64,000 nt of DNA, taken from NCBI GenBank assembly GCA_964429695.1, contig CAYSCS010000073.1, positions 1 to 64,000 on the forward strand, in the 5' to 3' direction. This stretch comes from CAYSCS01 sp964429695 (GTDB taxonomy: Bacteria; Acidobacteriota; Aminicenantia; Aminicenantales; Aminicenantaceae). Below, one piece after another: positions 33,632 through 42,206 of the stretch (positions are counted from its first letter, which is position 1; each line of letters begins with the position of its first letter). A model generated the notes under the pieces. The model did no database searches, had not been told where the DNA came from, and was given only the letters and a program-made list of their open reading frames with translations. Position numbers and translations under genes: made by a program.

Positions 33632-35231
33632 GGAAAAAGAAGAGATCAAGAAGGTGGTGCTTGAGTCGGGGATTGAAGTCAAGCCCGTTTATGGTCCCGA
33701 AGATGTCAAGGATATAAATTTTGAAGAAGAGATAGGAAAACCAGGAGAATATCCTTTCACAAGAGGAATTCATCCTCTGATGTATCGCAAACGCCCCTGG
33801 ACGATGCGTCAGTACTCGGGTTTTGGAACACCCCGAGAAACAAACGAACGCTTCAAATGGCTCCTCAAGCAGGGTCAGACAGCGCTCAACGTTGCTTTTG
33901 ACCTTCCCACTCAGATGGGGCTTGATTCAGATGATCCTTTTGCCGAAGAAGAAGTGGGAAGAGTAGGGATGGCAATCGATACCTTGAGAGACATGGAGGA
34001 GGCATTTGAGGGGATTCCTTTGGAGAGGATAAGCACCTCCTTGACCATAAACGCGGTTGCTTCTGTGATTTTTGCCATGTATCTTGTTGTTGCTGAGAAG
34101 AGAGGGATTCCCTGGGCTGAATTGAGGGGGACAACTCAGAATGACATCCTGAAGGAGTATATCGGAAGAGGGACCTGGATTTTCCCTGTTGAGCCTTCCC
34201 TTCGCTTAATAGCCGACATGGTGGAGTTCTGCACAAAAGAAGTGCCCAGGTTCAATCCGCTCAGTGTCTGCGGCTACCACATCCGTGAATCAGGAGCAAA
34301 CCCTGTTCAGGAGATAGCCTATGCCTTCCAGATCGCAATCACCTACATCCAGAGGGTCCTTGAACGCGGTCTCCAAGTGGATGACTTTGCTCATGGCATC
34401 ACTTTCAATTTCGACATTTTCGGGAACTTATTTGAACAAGTGGCAAAATTCAGGGCAGCAAGGAGGCTCTGGGCGAAGATTATGAAGCAGAAATTCGGGG
34501 CAAAAAACCCTCGCTCGATGACGATGAAGATGATCGCAGGAGGGGGAGGGGGAGGATTAACCATCCAGCAACCTGAAAATAATATCATTCGCGGGGCATA
34601 CTATGCTCTTATCTCAGCCCTATCAGGGACACAGACCATGGCTCTCTGTTCCTATGATGAGGCCTACACCATACCTTCCAAAAAGGCAGCCCTCCTCAGC
34701 TTGAGGACGATGCAGATTCTCGCAGATGAGACAGGGCTCCGAGACACGGTTGACCCTCTCGGTGGTTCCTATTATATTGAATGGCTGACTCGAGAGATGG
34801 AAAAGAAAATCCTCGAATGCATGGAAAAGGTGGATGAGATGGGAGGGATGGTGAAGGCGATTGAATCGGGTTTGATTCAGAAGGAAGTCAGCCACCAGGC
34901 ATATCTCCAGCACAAAAAGATACAATCTGGAGAGCTGGTAAAAGTTGGGGTAAACAAATACGTGATTGAAGAAGAAAGAGCAGAAGTCGAGCTTCATCCC
35001 TTCAACCCTCGAGTGGCAGAGGAGCAGAGAAGGAAGCTGGAGGAGGTAAAGTTCTCAAGGGATGAGCGAAAGGTTCGAGAAGGCCTGGAAAGATTGAGAG
35101 AGGCTGCCCTGAGAAATGAAAATCTCATGCCTCATATCCTTTGCGCAGTGAGAGCCTATGCCACATTGGGAGAGATAACTAGGGTTTTTAAGGAAGTATT
35201 CGGGGAATTCAGGGAGCCATGCTTCTTATGA
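33621..35231 (+). CDS. Methylmalonyl-CoA mutase, catalytic subunit
   Basis: A 536-residue TIM-barrel chain that rearranges methylmalonyl-CoA and succinyl-CoA with adenosylcobalamin. Aligned by eye to the Propionibacterium enzyme, key residues persist: Y65 (Tyr89, RQYSGF), Q174 (Gln197), R184 (Arg207, binds the carboxylate), Y220 and H221 (Tyr243, His244). This supports methylmalonyl-CoA over isobutyryl- or hydroxyisobutyryl-CoA. Two nearby sites differ: N90 replaces a CoA-binding Ser and L101 replaces Tyr in the GYDSD loop. The B12-binding half is a separate gene that overlaps by 11 bases. It links propionyl-CoA metabolism to succinate; no carboxylase subunits are in the window. Confidence 0.93.
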   Translation: MRDEEKEEIKKVVLESGIEVKPVYGPEDVKDINFEEEIGKPGEYPFTRGIHPLMYRKRPWTMRQYSGFGTPRETNERFKWLLKQGQTALNVAFDLPTQMGLDSDDPFAEEEVGRVGMAIDTLRDMEEAFEGIPLERISTSLTINAVASVIFAMYLVVAEKRGIPWAELRGTTQNDILKEYIGRGTWIFPVEPSLRLIADMVEFCTKEVPRFNPLSVCGYHIRESGANPVQEIAYAFQIAITYIQRVLERGLQVDDFAHGITFNFDIFGNLFEQVAKFRAARRLWAKIMKQKFGAKNPRSMTMKMIAGGGGGGLTIQQPENNIIRGAYYALISALSGTQTMALCSYDEAYTIPSKKAALLSLRTMQILADETGLRDTVDPLGGSYYIEWLTREMEKKILECMEKVDEMGGMVKAIESGLIQKEVSHQAYLQHKKIQSGELVKVGVNKYVIEEERAEVELHPFNPRVAEEQRRKLEEVKFSRDERKVREGLERLREAALRNENLMPHILCAVRAYATLGEITRVFKEVFGEFREPCFL

Positions 35232-35232
35232 A

Positions 35233-35278
35233 AATTTATTAATAATAAATATTAATTAATAATAATTATTAATAAATT
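35233..35278. repeat. Pure A/T inverted repeat between mutase and hyuA
   Basis: A perfect 14-base inverted repeat (AATTTATTAATAAT at 35233-35246 and its complement at 35265-35278) with an 18-base A/T loop, in a 48-base stretch without a single G or C. Function unknown: it could be a protein-binding or processing site, or simply a low-complexity tract. Confidence 0.6.
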
Positions 35279-35303
35279 GTAAGAAAAATTATGATTTTGT
35301 GAG

Positions 35304-37415
35304 ATGGAATACAAGATAGGAATTGACGTGGGGGGAACATTCACTGATTTCCTCCTCGCTGCCGAAGATGGAAGTTCGGAAATCTATAAGGTCCTTTCCA
35401 CACCCGATGACCCCGCCCTGGGATTGATGAATGGACTAGAGGAGATGGCTTCAAATAAAGGCCTTTACTTGCCAGAATTCATCAAGATGGTTAAACTCAT
35501 CGTTCACGGCACAACGGTCACCACCAATGCCGTCCTCACCCGGAAAGGAGCAAAGACAGGACTTCTCACCACTTATGGTTTAAGAGATGCTCTGGAGATG
35601 AGAAGGGGCATCAGAGAAGAACAGTACAACAATCGCTATCGTAATGTTGAGCCCCTTGTTCCTCGCTATTTAAGAATAGGGATAAGGGAAAGGCTGGATT
35701 ATAAAGGAGAGGAGCTCATGCCTCTTAAGAAGGAGGATGTCCTTGGGGCAGTAAGGCTTTTTGAGAAGGAGGAAGTAGAGGCAATAGCCATCTGCTTCAT
35801 GAATTCATTTGCCAACGGAAAGCATGAATCCCAAGCAGCAAGGATAATTCGCGAAAAACTCCCTTCCGCCTATCTTACCGTTTCTTCTGAATTCCTCCCC
35901 AGCATCCGCTTCTATGATAGAATCTCTACCACTGTGCTCAATTCCTATGTAGGTCCAATCCTCAAGAAGTATCTGATGAGCCTTGTTGAAAAGCTGGAGA
36001 ATATCGGGTTTGAAGGAGTGCTCCTCATCATGCAATCAAACGGAGGCGTAGTCTCGCCCCAGATTGCCATGGAAAATGCAGCAGTCACCCTCCTTTCAGG
36101 CCCGGCTGCAGGTCCAGTAGCAGGAATTGAATATGCCTCTATCCAGGGTTCGAGAGACTGCATCACTATCGACATGGGTGGGACAAGCTTTGATGCCTCT
36201 CTAATCAAGGACAGGACGCCTCTAGTGACGACTGAAGGAAGCATAGATCGTCTGCGCATCGCACTTCCCATGCTAGGGATTGTGACCATAGGCGCCGGTG
36301 GGGGAAGCATCGGCTGGGTAGATGAAGGGGGTTTGCTGCGTATGGGACCTCAGAGTGCAGGCTCAAAACCAGGTCCGGCTTGCTACGATAGGGGAGGAGA
36401 GGAGCCAACCTGCACAGATGCTGACTTGCTCTTGGGCTATCTTGATAAGGATTTTTTTGCCGGAGGAAGGATTCCCCTTAATTATGAGAAGGCAGTCAAG
36501 GCAGTGAAGGAAAAAATAGCCCAGCCTCTTGGACTCGATGTCTACGAAGCCGCAGCAGGAATGTACAGGGTAATAAATGTCAACATGGCTTCGAGTGTGA
36601 GGGAAGTGAGTGTCAAGCGAGGGCATGACCCGAGAGAATTCCCCCTGATTGCTGCAGGAGGTGCGGGGCCTGTGCATGCCTCGATGATTGCCCTTGAACT
36701 TGAAATCCCCCTTATCATCGTCCCCAAAGAATCGTCCATCTTCTGCGCAGCGGGGATGTTGATGTCTGACTTAAAACACAATTTCGTCAGGACCTATTCG
36801 GTCCTCCTCGAGAAAATAAACCCTGAAAGATTTAAAAGCCTTTTCCACGAAATGGAGCAAGAGGCGACTCGCTTGCTTGAAGCTGAGCACGTTCCCTGGA
36901 GCTCGATTCAGCATTTCTATTCTCTGGATATGAGATATATAAGGCAATATCACGAAGTAAATGTTTCCCTGAGAAAAGAGGATGTGGAAAGAGTGGACCT
37001 TAAATCTATATCTTCCAAGTTTCATCCCGAACATAACCGTCTTTATGGTTACTCGCTTGAGGAAGAAGGCACTCCGATTGAATTGATTAATCTGAGGCTC
37101 CTTGCAGTGGGGAAGACCACGAAGCCCAGATTTCAAGAGGAGGAATATAGAGGGGAAGATGCGACTCATGCCTTCAAGAAAAAGAGACGAGTTTTTATTC
37201 CTCTTCGAAATGCATTCGAGGAGGTTCCTGTCTATGATGGAGACAGGCTTCGTTTCGGAAATAGAATAGAGGGACCAGCCCTCATTGAACAGATACATAC
37301 GACAACCTTTGTGGCACCCGAATATGATGTCCTCTGTGACCGGTATGGAAGCTTTACCCTCTACCTCAAATCAAAAGAGAAGGAAGTGAGCGCAAGAATA
37401 AGAGGTGGAGAATGA
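35304..37415 (+). CDS. hyuA: Hydantoinase/oxoprolinase family protein, HyuA-type subunit
   Basis: A 703-residue ASKHA-fold ATP-binding subunit. Seen: KIGIDVGGTFTDFLL at the N-terminus (phosphate loop 1), HGTTVTTNAVL, LLSGPAAGPVAG, CITIDMGGTSFDASLI (phosphate 2) and GAGGGSIGWVD. Family members pair with HyuB to open cyclic amides (hydantoins, 5-oxoproline, lactams) or to carboxylate ketones (acetone/acetophenone carboxylases) using ATP. It overlaps hyuB by 4 bases and follows the mutase genes after the AT-rich repeat, probably in the same transcript. The actual substrate cannot be read from sequence. Confidence 0.92.
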   Translation: MEYKIGIDVGGTFTDFLLAAEDGSSEIYKVLSTPDDPALGLMNGLEEMASNKGLYLPEFIKMVKLIVHGTTVTTNAVLTRKGAKTGLLTTYGLRDALEMRRGIREEQYNNRYRNVEPLVPRYLRIGIRERLDYKGEELMPLKKEDVLGAVRLFEKEEVEAIAICFMNSFANGKHESQAARIIREKLPSAYLTVSSEFLPSIRFYDRISTTVLNSYVGPILKKYLMSLVEKLENIGFEGVLLIMQSNGGVVSPQIAMENAAVTLLSGPAAGPVAGIEYASIQGSRDCITIDMGGTSFDASLIKDRTPLVTTEGSIDRLRIALPMLGIVTIGAGGGSIGWVDEGGLLRMGPQSAGSKPGPACYDRGGEEPTCTDADLLLGYLDKDFFAGGRIPLNYEKAVKAVKEKIAQPLGLDVYEAAAGMYRVINVNMASSVREVSVKRGHDPREFPLIAAGGAGPVHASMIALELEIPLIIVPKESSIFCAAGMLMSDLKHNFVRTYSVLLEKINPERFKSLFHEMEQEATRLLEAEHVPWSSIQHFYSLDMRYIRQYHEVNVSLRKEDVERVDLKSISSKFHPEHNRLYGYSLEEEGTPIELINLRLLAVGKTTKPRFQEEEYRGEDATHAFKKKRRVFIPLRNAFEEVPVYDGDRLRFGNRIEGPALIEQIHTTTFVAPEYDVLCDRYGSFTLYLKSKEKEVSARIRGGE

Positions 37416-39148
37416 AGATAGATAGGATTCTGGTCTCAGTGCTCCAGAGGAGGTTCAAGTCCATAACCGAGGAGATGAGTATCGTTCTTGAGAAGACGAC
37501 AAGGTCCCCCATCCTTTGTGAAGCAAAGGATTTTGTCACCGGGCTGTATGATGGAAAAGGGAAGATGCTCGAACAGACAGAAAATCTTCCAATCCTTTCT
37601 TTCTCTCTAGGTCCTGTGTGTGAGTATATCATCGATTATTTTGGAGATGACCTTGCGCCCGGAGATGTGATCTTTCACAACGATGTCTTCTCCATGGGAA
37701 ATCAGAATAACGACGTTGCTGCCTATAAGCCAATTTTTTACAGAGATAAACTCGTTGCCTGGTCTGCATCGAAAGGGCATCAAGCCGATGTGGGTGGGGC
37801 AGTCGCTGGTGGTTATAATCCTCGGGCCACGGAAGTCTGGCAGGAGACTTTGCGCATCCCTCCGGTAAAGGTCATAGAAAGAGGGAAGGTGAGGAAGGAT
37901 GTCTGGAACCTGATCTTTTCCAACATAAGGTTCGATATGGTCGAGGCAGATATGAAGGCTCAGATCGGGGCATGTGTCGTGGGTGAACGGGGGATTCTTA
38001 AACTTATCGAGAAATACGGGCTCGATACTTTTGAGTCGCACAAGGAATATCTATTTGATTCAACCGAGAAGATGATGAGAGCCGAAATAAGGAAAATTCC
38101 CAACGGAGTCTATCATGGGGAGTCAACCGTCTACTATGATGGTCGAACGCCAGGTTCAAAGTACAAGATAAGGGTGAAGATTATGGTTGAGGATGAGGAG
38201 ATAATCTTCGATTATTCTGAGACAGACCCCCAGACAGATGGTTTTGTAAACGGAACCTACACCTCTTCAGCAAGCGCTACTCTGCTCACTTTCCTGCAGA
38301 TGGTTAATCCCGATATTCCCCATAATGAAGGGATGCTACGCCCGATAAAAATCATCATCCCCGAAGGGACAATCCTCAATGCCCGTTTTCCCGCTGCAAC
38401 CACCTTCGGGAACCACCTCTGCCCTCCTAACGCTGATGCCATAATTCGTGCCCTCTCTCAGGCTATCCCTGAAAGGGTGACCGCAGGGTGGAACCAGCTC
38501 CTCTGCTATCTGACGAGTGGGTTCGATCCGCGCCGTAACTTGAATTACGTGGATATAGGTTTCATGGGACTCAAGGGAGGTTCAGGTGCGACTTTCGGGG
38601 TGGATGGATATGACCACATCGGAATGATAGATGCCTCGGGGGGAGTGCTTGACCAGGATTACGAGATGTTCGAGCAGCAGACACCCCATCTGCTTCTCAA
38701 GCATGAATACTGGACGGATTCTTCAGGAGCAGGGAGATGGAGAGGGGGATTGGGAATAGAGACTTCTTTCAAGATAGGCGGGTTGAAGACTAAGGTAGTA
38801 ACCTTTGGCGATGGAGACGTAGAGCCTGCCTTTGGACTCTTTGGAGGAAAGAGCGGGACCCTGAACAGGATTGAACTTCGCTACCCTGAGGGGAGAGTCT
38901 ACAAGACAACGAGTAAAGACCTTATTGAGGATGTTCCGGAAGGAACAATCCTCTTTCAGCAGGCAGGAGGGGGCGGCGGTTATCAAGACCCCTTTCTTCG
39001 CGACCCTTTCAAGGTTGCTCAGGAAGTCCGCGACGGAATAATAAGCATAGAGAGAGCAAGGGAAGATTACGGGGTTATCATCGACCCTAAAACGTTTAGA
39101 CTTGACCTCGAAAACACGAAACGTCTGAGAGAGAAGAGAGAGAAATAG
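37412..39148 (+). CDS. hyuB: Hydantoinase/oxoprolinase family protein, HyuB-type subunit
   Basis: A 578-residue HyuB subunit. Typical segments are RFKSITEEMSIVLEKTTRSP, EQTENLPILSFS, GDVIFHNDVFSMGNQNNDVA, SKGHQADVGGAVAGGYNP, the FGNHLCPPNADAI region and GAGRWRGGLGIE. It forms the complex with HyuA (overlap 4 bases). There is no third (gamma) subunit as in acetone carboxylase, so a HyuAB-type cyclic amide hydrolase or a two-subunit carboxylase is more likely. Cytosolic; last gene of the operon that starts at 30341. Confidence 0.92.
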   Translation: MKIDRILVSVLQRRFKSITEEMSIVLEKTTRSPILCEAKDFVTGLYDGKGKMLEQTENLPILSFSLGPVCEYIIDYFGDDLAPGDVIFHNDVFSMGNQNNDVAAYKPIFYRDKLVAWSASKGHQADVGGAVAGGYNPRATEVWQETLRIPPVKVIERGKVRKDVWNLIFSNIRFDMVEADMKAQIGACVVGERGILKLIEKYGLDTFESHKEYLFDSTEKMMRAEIRKIPNGVYHGESTVYYDGRTPGSKYKIRVKIMVEDEEIIFDYSETDPQTDGFVNGTYTSSASATLLTFLQMVNPDIPHNEGMLRPIKIIIPEGTILNARFPAATTFGNHLCPPNADAIIRALSQAIPERVTAGWNQLLCYLTSGFDPRRNLNYVDIGFMGLKGGSGATFGVDGYDHIGMIDASGGVLDQDYEMFEQQTPHLLLKHEYWTDSSGAGRWRGGLGIETSFKIGGLKTKVVTFGDGDVEPAFGLFGGKSGTLNRIELRYPEGRVYKTTSKDLIEDVPEGTILFQQAGGGGGYQDPFLRDPFKVAQEVRDGIISIERAREDYGVIIDPKTFRLDLENTKRLREKREK

Positions 39149-39241
39149 TTTATTAGGTAGAGCCCTTGTTTAGGAAGTTTCTGAGTGAATGAATTTTTTA
39201 ATAAAATGAGCTAAATTTATCTTCTATGGAAAAAGGAGGGA

Positions 39242-41929
39242 ATGATGAGAATCCGTCAATTCCTTTATTTGGGACTCATTCTTTTTAATTTTTTCCTTAT
39301 CCACCCTCTTTTTGCCAAAGAATCAGGGGTGGAGAAGGATTGGGTGCCGGATGATGTCCTGAGGCTAGAAAGAGCAAGTTCATTCCACATCTCCCCCTGC
39401 GGTAAGTGGGTAGTGTGGGTGAAGGCAAGCCCGGATAAAGAGGAAAACAAATACCTGACCCACATTTTTCTCTCTTCGCTTGAAGAGAAAAGAGAAATCC
39501 AACTTACGCGGGGGAAGTCATCTGAGAGCTCCCCAAAATTTTCACCTGATGGAAAGAAGATTGCATTTCTCTCCGACAGGGAAAAGAAGAACCAGATCTA
39601 TGTCATCGAGCTCCCTGGTGGGGAACCGCTGAAGCTTACAGAGATGGAGAAAGGAGTAAATTCCTGGGACTGGGTAGATGAGAAGACAATTTTTTTCACT
39701 GCCCCAGAAGATAAGACGCATAGAGAGAAAAAGCTAGAAAAGGAGAAGGATGACACTGTGGTCGTAGCCGACCAGGAGCACTACGGCCCAGTGAGGCTTT
39801 TCAAGCTCGAGCTGGAGACAAAAAAAATCACCCGTCTTACTTCAAACGATTATGTCATCACGGAATTTGCGGTCTCCCCTTGCCGAAGGTTTGTGGTTAC
39901 CAATGAAAGTCAATCTGTAGACTGGGAATTTGATATGAAGGTTCCGCCAAAGCAGTTTCTTTATGATCTTGACACAGGATTGCGAGAGGAAATATTCCCT
40001 GAACCCCGCATTTACCCCTTCGGCTTCCAGTGGACAAGAGACGGGAAGGGGTTTTATTGTTTCCGCGCCCTCTCTTCAGACCCTGAAGATACATTTGTCT
40101 CTGTCATGACCCTTGTTTATTACGACTTTGAGGAAAGAAACTGGGTAGATGTTAATCTCGATTGGGAGAGGTACCTGAGTTTCTTCGGCAGCCATATCAC
40201 CGAAGAGGGAATCCTTGTCTCCCTGGCAAATGGAGTGAAAGTTAAATGGGCCATCTACCGCAAGACGGGTCCCAAAACATGGTCGCGCTCCTTCCTCGAG
40301 AATGAAAAGGCGGATAACTTTAACATCCTCGCTCTTCAAGAAAAGGGTCAGAGGGTAATCTATGCATACTCCACGGCCTCAACCCCGGAAAAGTACTCCT
40401 GGGGAGAGCTTCAAGGAAACAGGATTTCAGAGGGAAGTGAATTTTTAGAGCTCAATGGATTCTTGAAACATAAGAATATTGCAAAGACAGAGATAATACG
40501 CTGGAAAGGGGCAAGAGGAGATGAGGTGGAAGGCATCCTATATTACCCTCATGATTATCAAGCAGGGAAGAAATATCCCCTTGTTCCCATCATTCATGGA
40601 GGGCCGGCAGGAACAGACATGGACAGGTTTGAAGAACATTACATCAACTATCCTAACCTCCTTGCGAGTAAAGGGGCTTTCTCCTTGATGGTGAATTATC
40701 ATGGGAGTGCTGGCTATGGACTGGAGTGGGTGGAATCAATCAAGAAGCGCTACTATGAGTACGAGGTTCCTGATATCCTCAGCGGAATAGATTATCTTAT
40801 CCAAAGGGGGTTGGTCGATCCGGAGAGGGTGGGAATAATGGGCTGGAGCAACGGGTCAATCCTTTCCATAGCCTGTTGCCTGGAAAGACCGAATTTTTTC
40901 AAAGCTCTCTGTGCTGGAGCGGGTGATGTCAACTGGATTTCAGACTATGGTAATGTTTCTTTCGGGCATGCCTGGGGCGTTGCGTATTTTGGAGGTCCCC
41001 CCTGGGAAAACCTCGACTACTTCATCAAGATTTCTCCTCTTTTCCGCTTAAAGGAAAACACGACTCCAACTATAATCTTTTTTGGGAGCGAAGACGTGAA
41101 TGTTCCCACTGAACAGGGCTGGGAACATTTTCGGGCCCTGCAACAGATTGGAAAGGTTCCCGTGCGTTTTCTCCTTTTCCCCGGAGAACCTCATGTTTTT
41201 GAAAAACTAAGCCACATGAAGCGTAAGATAGAAGAGGAGATGGCCTGGTTTGATAAGTATCTTTTTAAAATCGAAAAGAAAGAAAACGAGGCCTTCAATC
41301 CTGATTCCCCTCTTGCCCTGGCCCTAAAGAAAGCAAGGGCATCAAGATGGGGCGAACTCCTTGGTGAGAGAAAGAATGGGGTTCTCATTCCTGAGGTAGT
41401 CAGGTTCAAGAATCTGATGGTGGGAAGATTCGAAGTCACGAGGGCTCAATTTAAGGAGTTTAAAAAAGACTATCCCTTTGACCCAGCGAGGGCAAACTTC
41501 CCTGCCAGCAATGTTTCTTACGAGGAGGCAACGAAATACTGTCAGTGGTTAGAGAGAAAAACTGGGAAAAAATTCAGATTGCTTAAAGAAAAAGAAATGG
41601 CAGAGCTTCTGGAACTGGCCGAAGGGAAAAAGGAGAATAACCTTGACTACTGGGCAGGCTACAGCCCGACTCCTGATGAAGTAAGATTACTCGAGGAAAA
41701 AATCTTTGAGCTTGAAAAACAGGGAAGCCTGCTCAGGGAAGTGGGGAGCATGGAACCAGAAGGAGAGTTCTATGACTTCGGAGGAAATGTCTCAGAGTGG
41801 TGCACTACTGAAAAGGGAGAGAAGAAAATAATGGGGCTGTGCGCCATTTCCCCCGGCGACCCTAAAGCACGTTTCACTCCCCCATGTCAAAACTATGTAG
41901 GTTTCAGAGTGTGTTATGAGGAAAGGTAG
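39242..41929 (+). CDS. Exported S9-family serine peptidase fused to an FGE-like domain
   Basis: An 895-residue secreted protein. Residues 1-25 are a signal peptide. A WD40/TolB-like beta-propeller (about 35-420) contains DPP-IV/acylaminoacyl-peptidase repeats such as SPKFSPDGKKIAFLSDRE. The alpha/beta-hydrolase domain (about 430-690) has Ser536 in GWSNG, Asp618 in GSEDVNVP and His651 in GEPHVF. An extra C-terminal part (about 720-895) shows FGE-sulfatase/SUMF1 features: VGRFEVTRAQFKEF, FPASNVSYEEATKYCQWLE, FYDFGGNVSEWC and YVGFRVC. The RGGSW block and the catalytic Cys pair of true formylglycine enzymes are missing, so that domain is probably structural. Likely cleaves peptides outside the cytoplasm. 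AGGAGGG precedes the ATG. Confidence 0.9.
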   Translation: MMRIRQFLYLGLILFNFFLIHPLFAKESGVEKDWVPDDVLRLERASSFHISPCGKWVVWVKASPDKEENKYLTHIFLSSLEEKREIQLTRGKSSESSPKFSPDGKKIAFLSDREKKNQIYVIELPGGEPLKLTEMEKGVNSWDWVDEKTIFFTAPEDKTHREKKLEKEKDDTVVVADQEHYGPVRLFKLELETKKITRLTSNDYVITEFAVSPCRRFVVTNESQSVDWEFDMKVPPKQFLYDLDTGLREEIFPEPRIYPFGFQWTRDGKGFYCFRALSSDPEDTFVSVMTLVYYDFEERNWVDVNLDWERYLSFFGSHITEEGILVSLANGVKVKWAIYRKTGPKTWSRSFLENEKADNFNILALQEKGQRVIYAYSTASTPEKYSWGELQGNRISEGSEFLELNGFLKHKNIAKTEIIRWKGARGDEVEGILYYPHDYQAGKKYPLVPIIHGGPAGTDMDRFEEHYINYPNLLASKGAFSLMVNYHGSAGYGLEWVESIKKRYYEYEVPDILSGIDYLIQRGLVDPERVGIMGWSNGSILSIACCLERPNFFKALCAGAGDVNWISDYGNVSFGHAWGVAYFGGPPWENLDYFIKISPLFRLKENTTPTIIFFGSEDVNVPTEQGWEHFRALQQIGKVPVRFLLFPGEPHVFEKLSHMKRKIEEEMAWFDKYLFKIEKKENEAFNPDSPLALALKKARASRWGELLGERKNGVLIPEVVRFKNLMVGRFEVTRAQFKEFKKDYPFDPARANFPASNVSYEEATKYCQWLERKTGKKFRLLKEKEMAELLELAEGKKENNLDYWAGYSPTPDEVRLLEEKIFELEKQGSLLREVGSMEPEGEFYDFGGNVSEWCTTEKGEKKIMGLCAISPGDPKARFTPPCQNYVGFRVCYEER

Positions 41930-42206
41930 ACTAATTTCCTTTTTCTTTAAGTGGGTAAATATAGAAATTGTTCAAGTCTTTCCTCTAAGAAAAAAAATCC
42001 CCTTGGATTTAAAACTGAAGATATGTTGAGCGTTTTTTGAAATGAGAAGAAGTCTTAATAAGACATTCAATCTTTAATAAAGAATTAAAGGGTTGAGATA
42101 AATTAAAAAAGCTTAAGGCGAGAAAATTAAAAGCACTGAAAAGTATGTAATGTGCTTGAGTTCAAAGATGAGGCTCATAAGTTTAAACCAAAAAGGAGGG
42201 TGATAA

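Noticed and set aside
33621..35231. First suspected loss of the specificity Tyr (Tyr89) in the mutase, which would imply a new substrate
   Set aside because: Counting along the Propionibacterium chain places Tyr89 in the RQYAGF segment, and that Tyr is present here (Y65). The Leu is in the separate GYDSD loop.
41400..41929. Functional formylglycine-generating (sulfatase-activating) domain
   Set aside because: The RGGSW block and catalytic Cys pair are absent, and no sulfatase gene is in the window.
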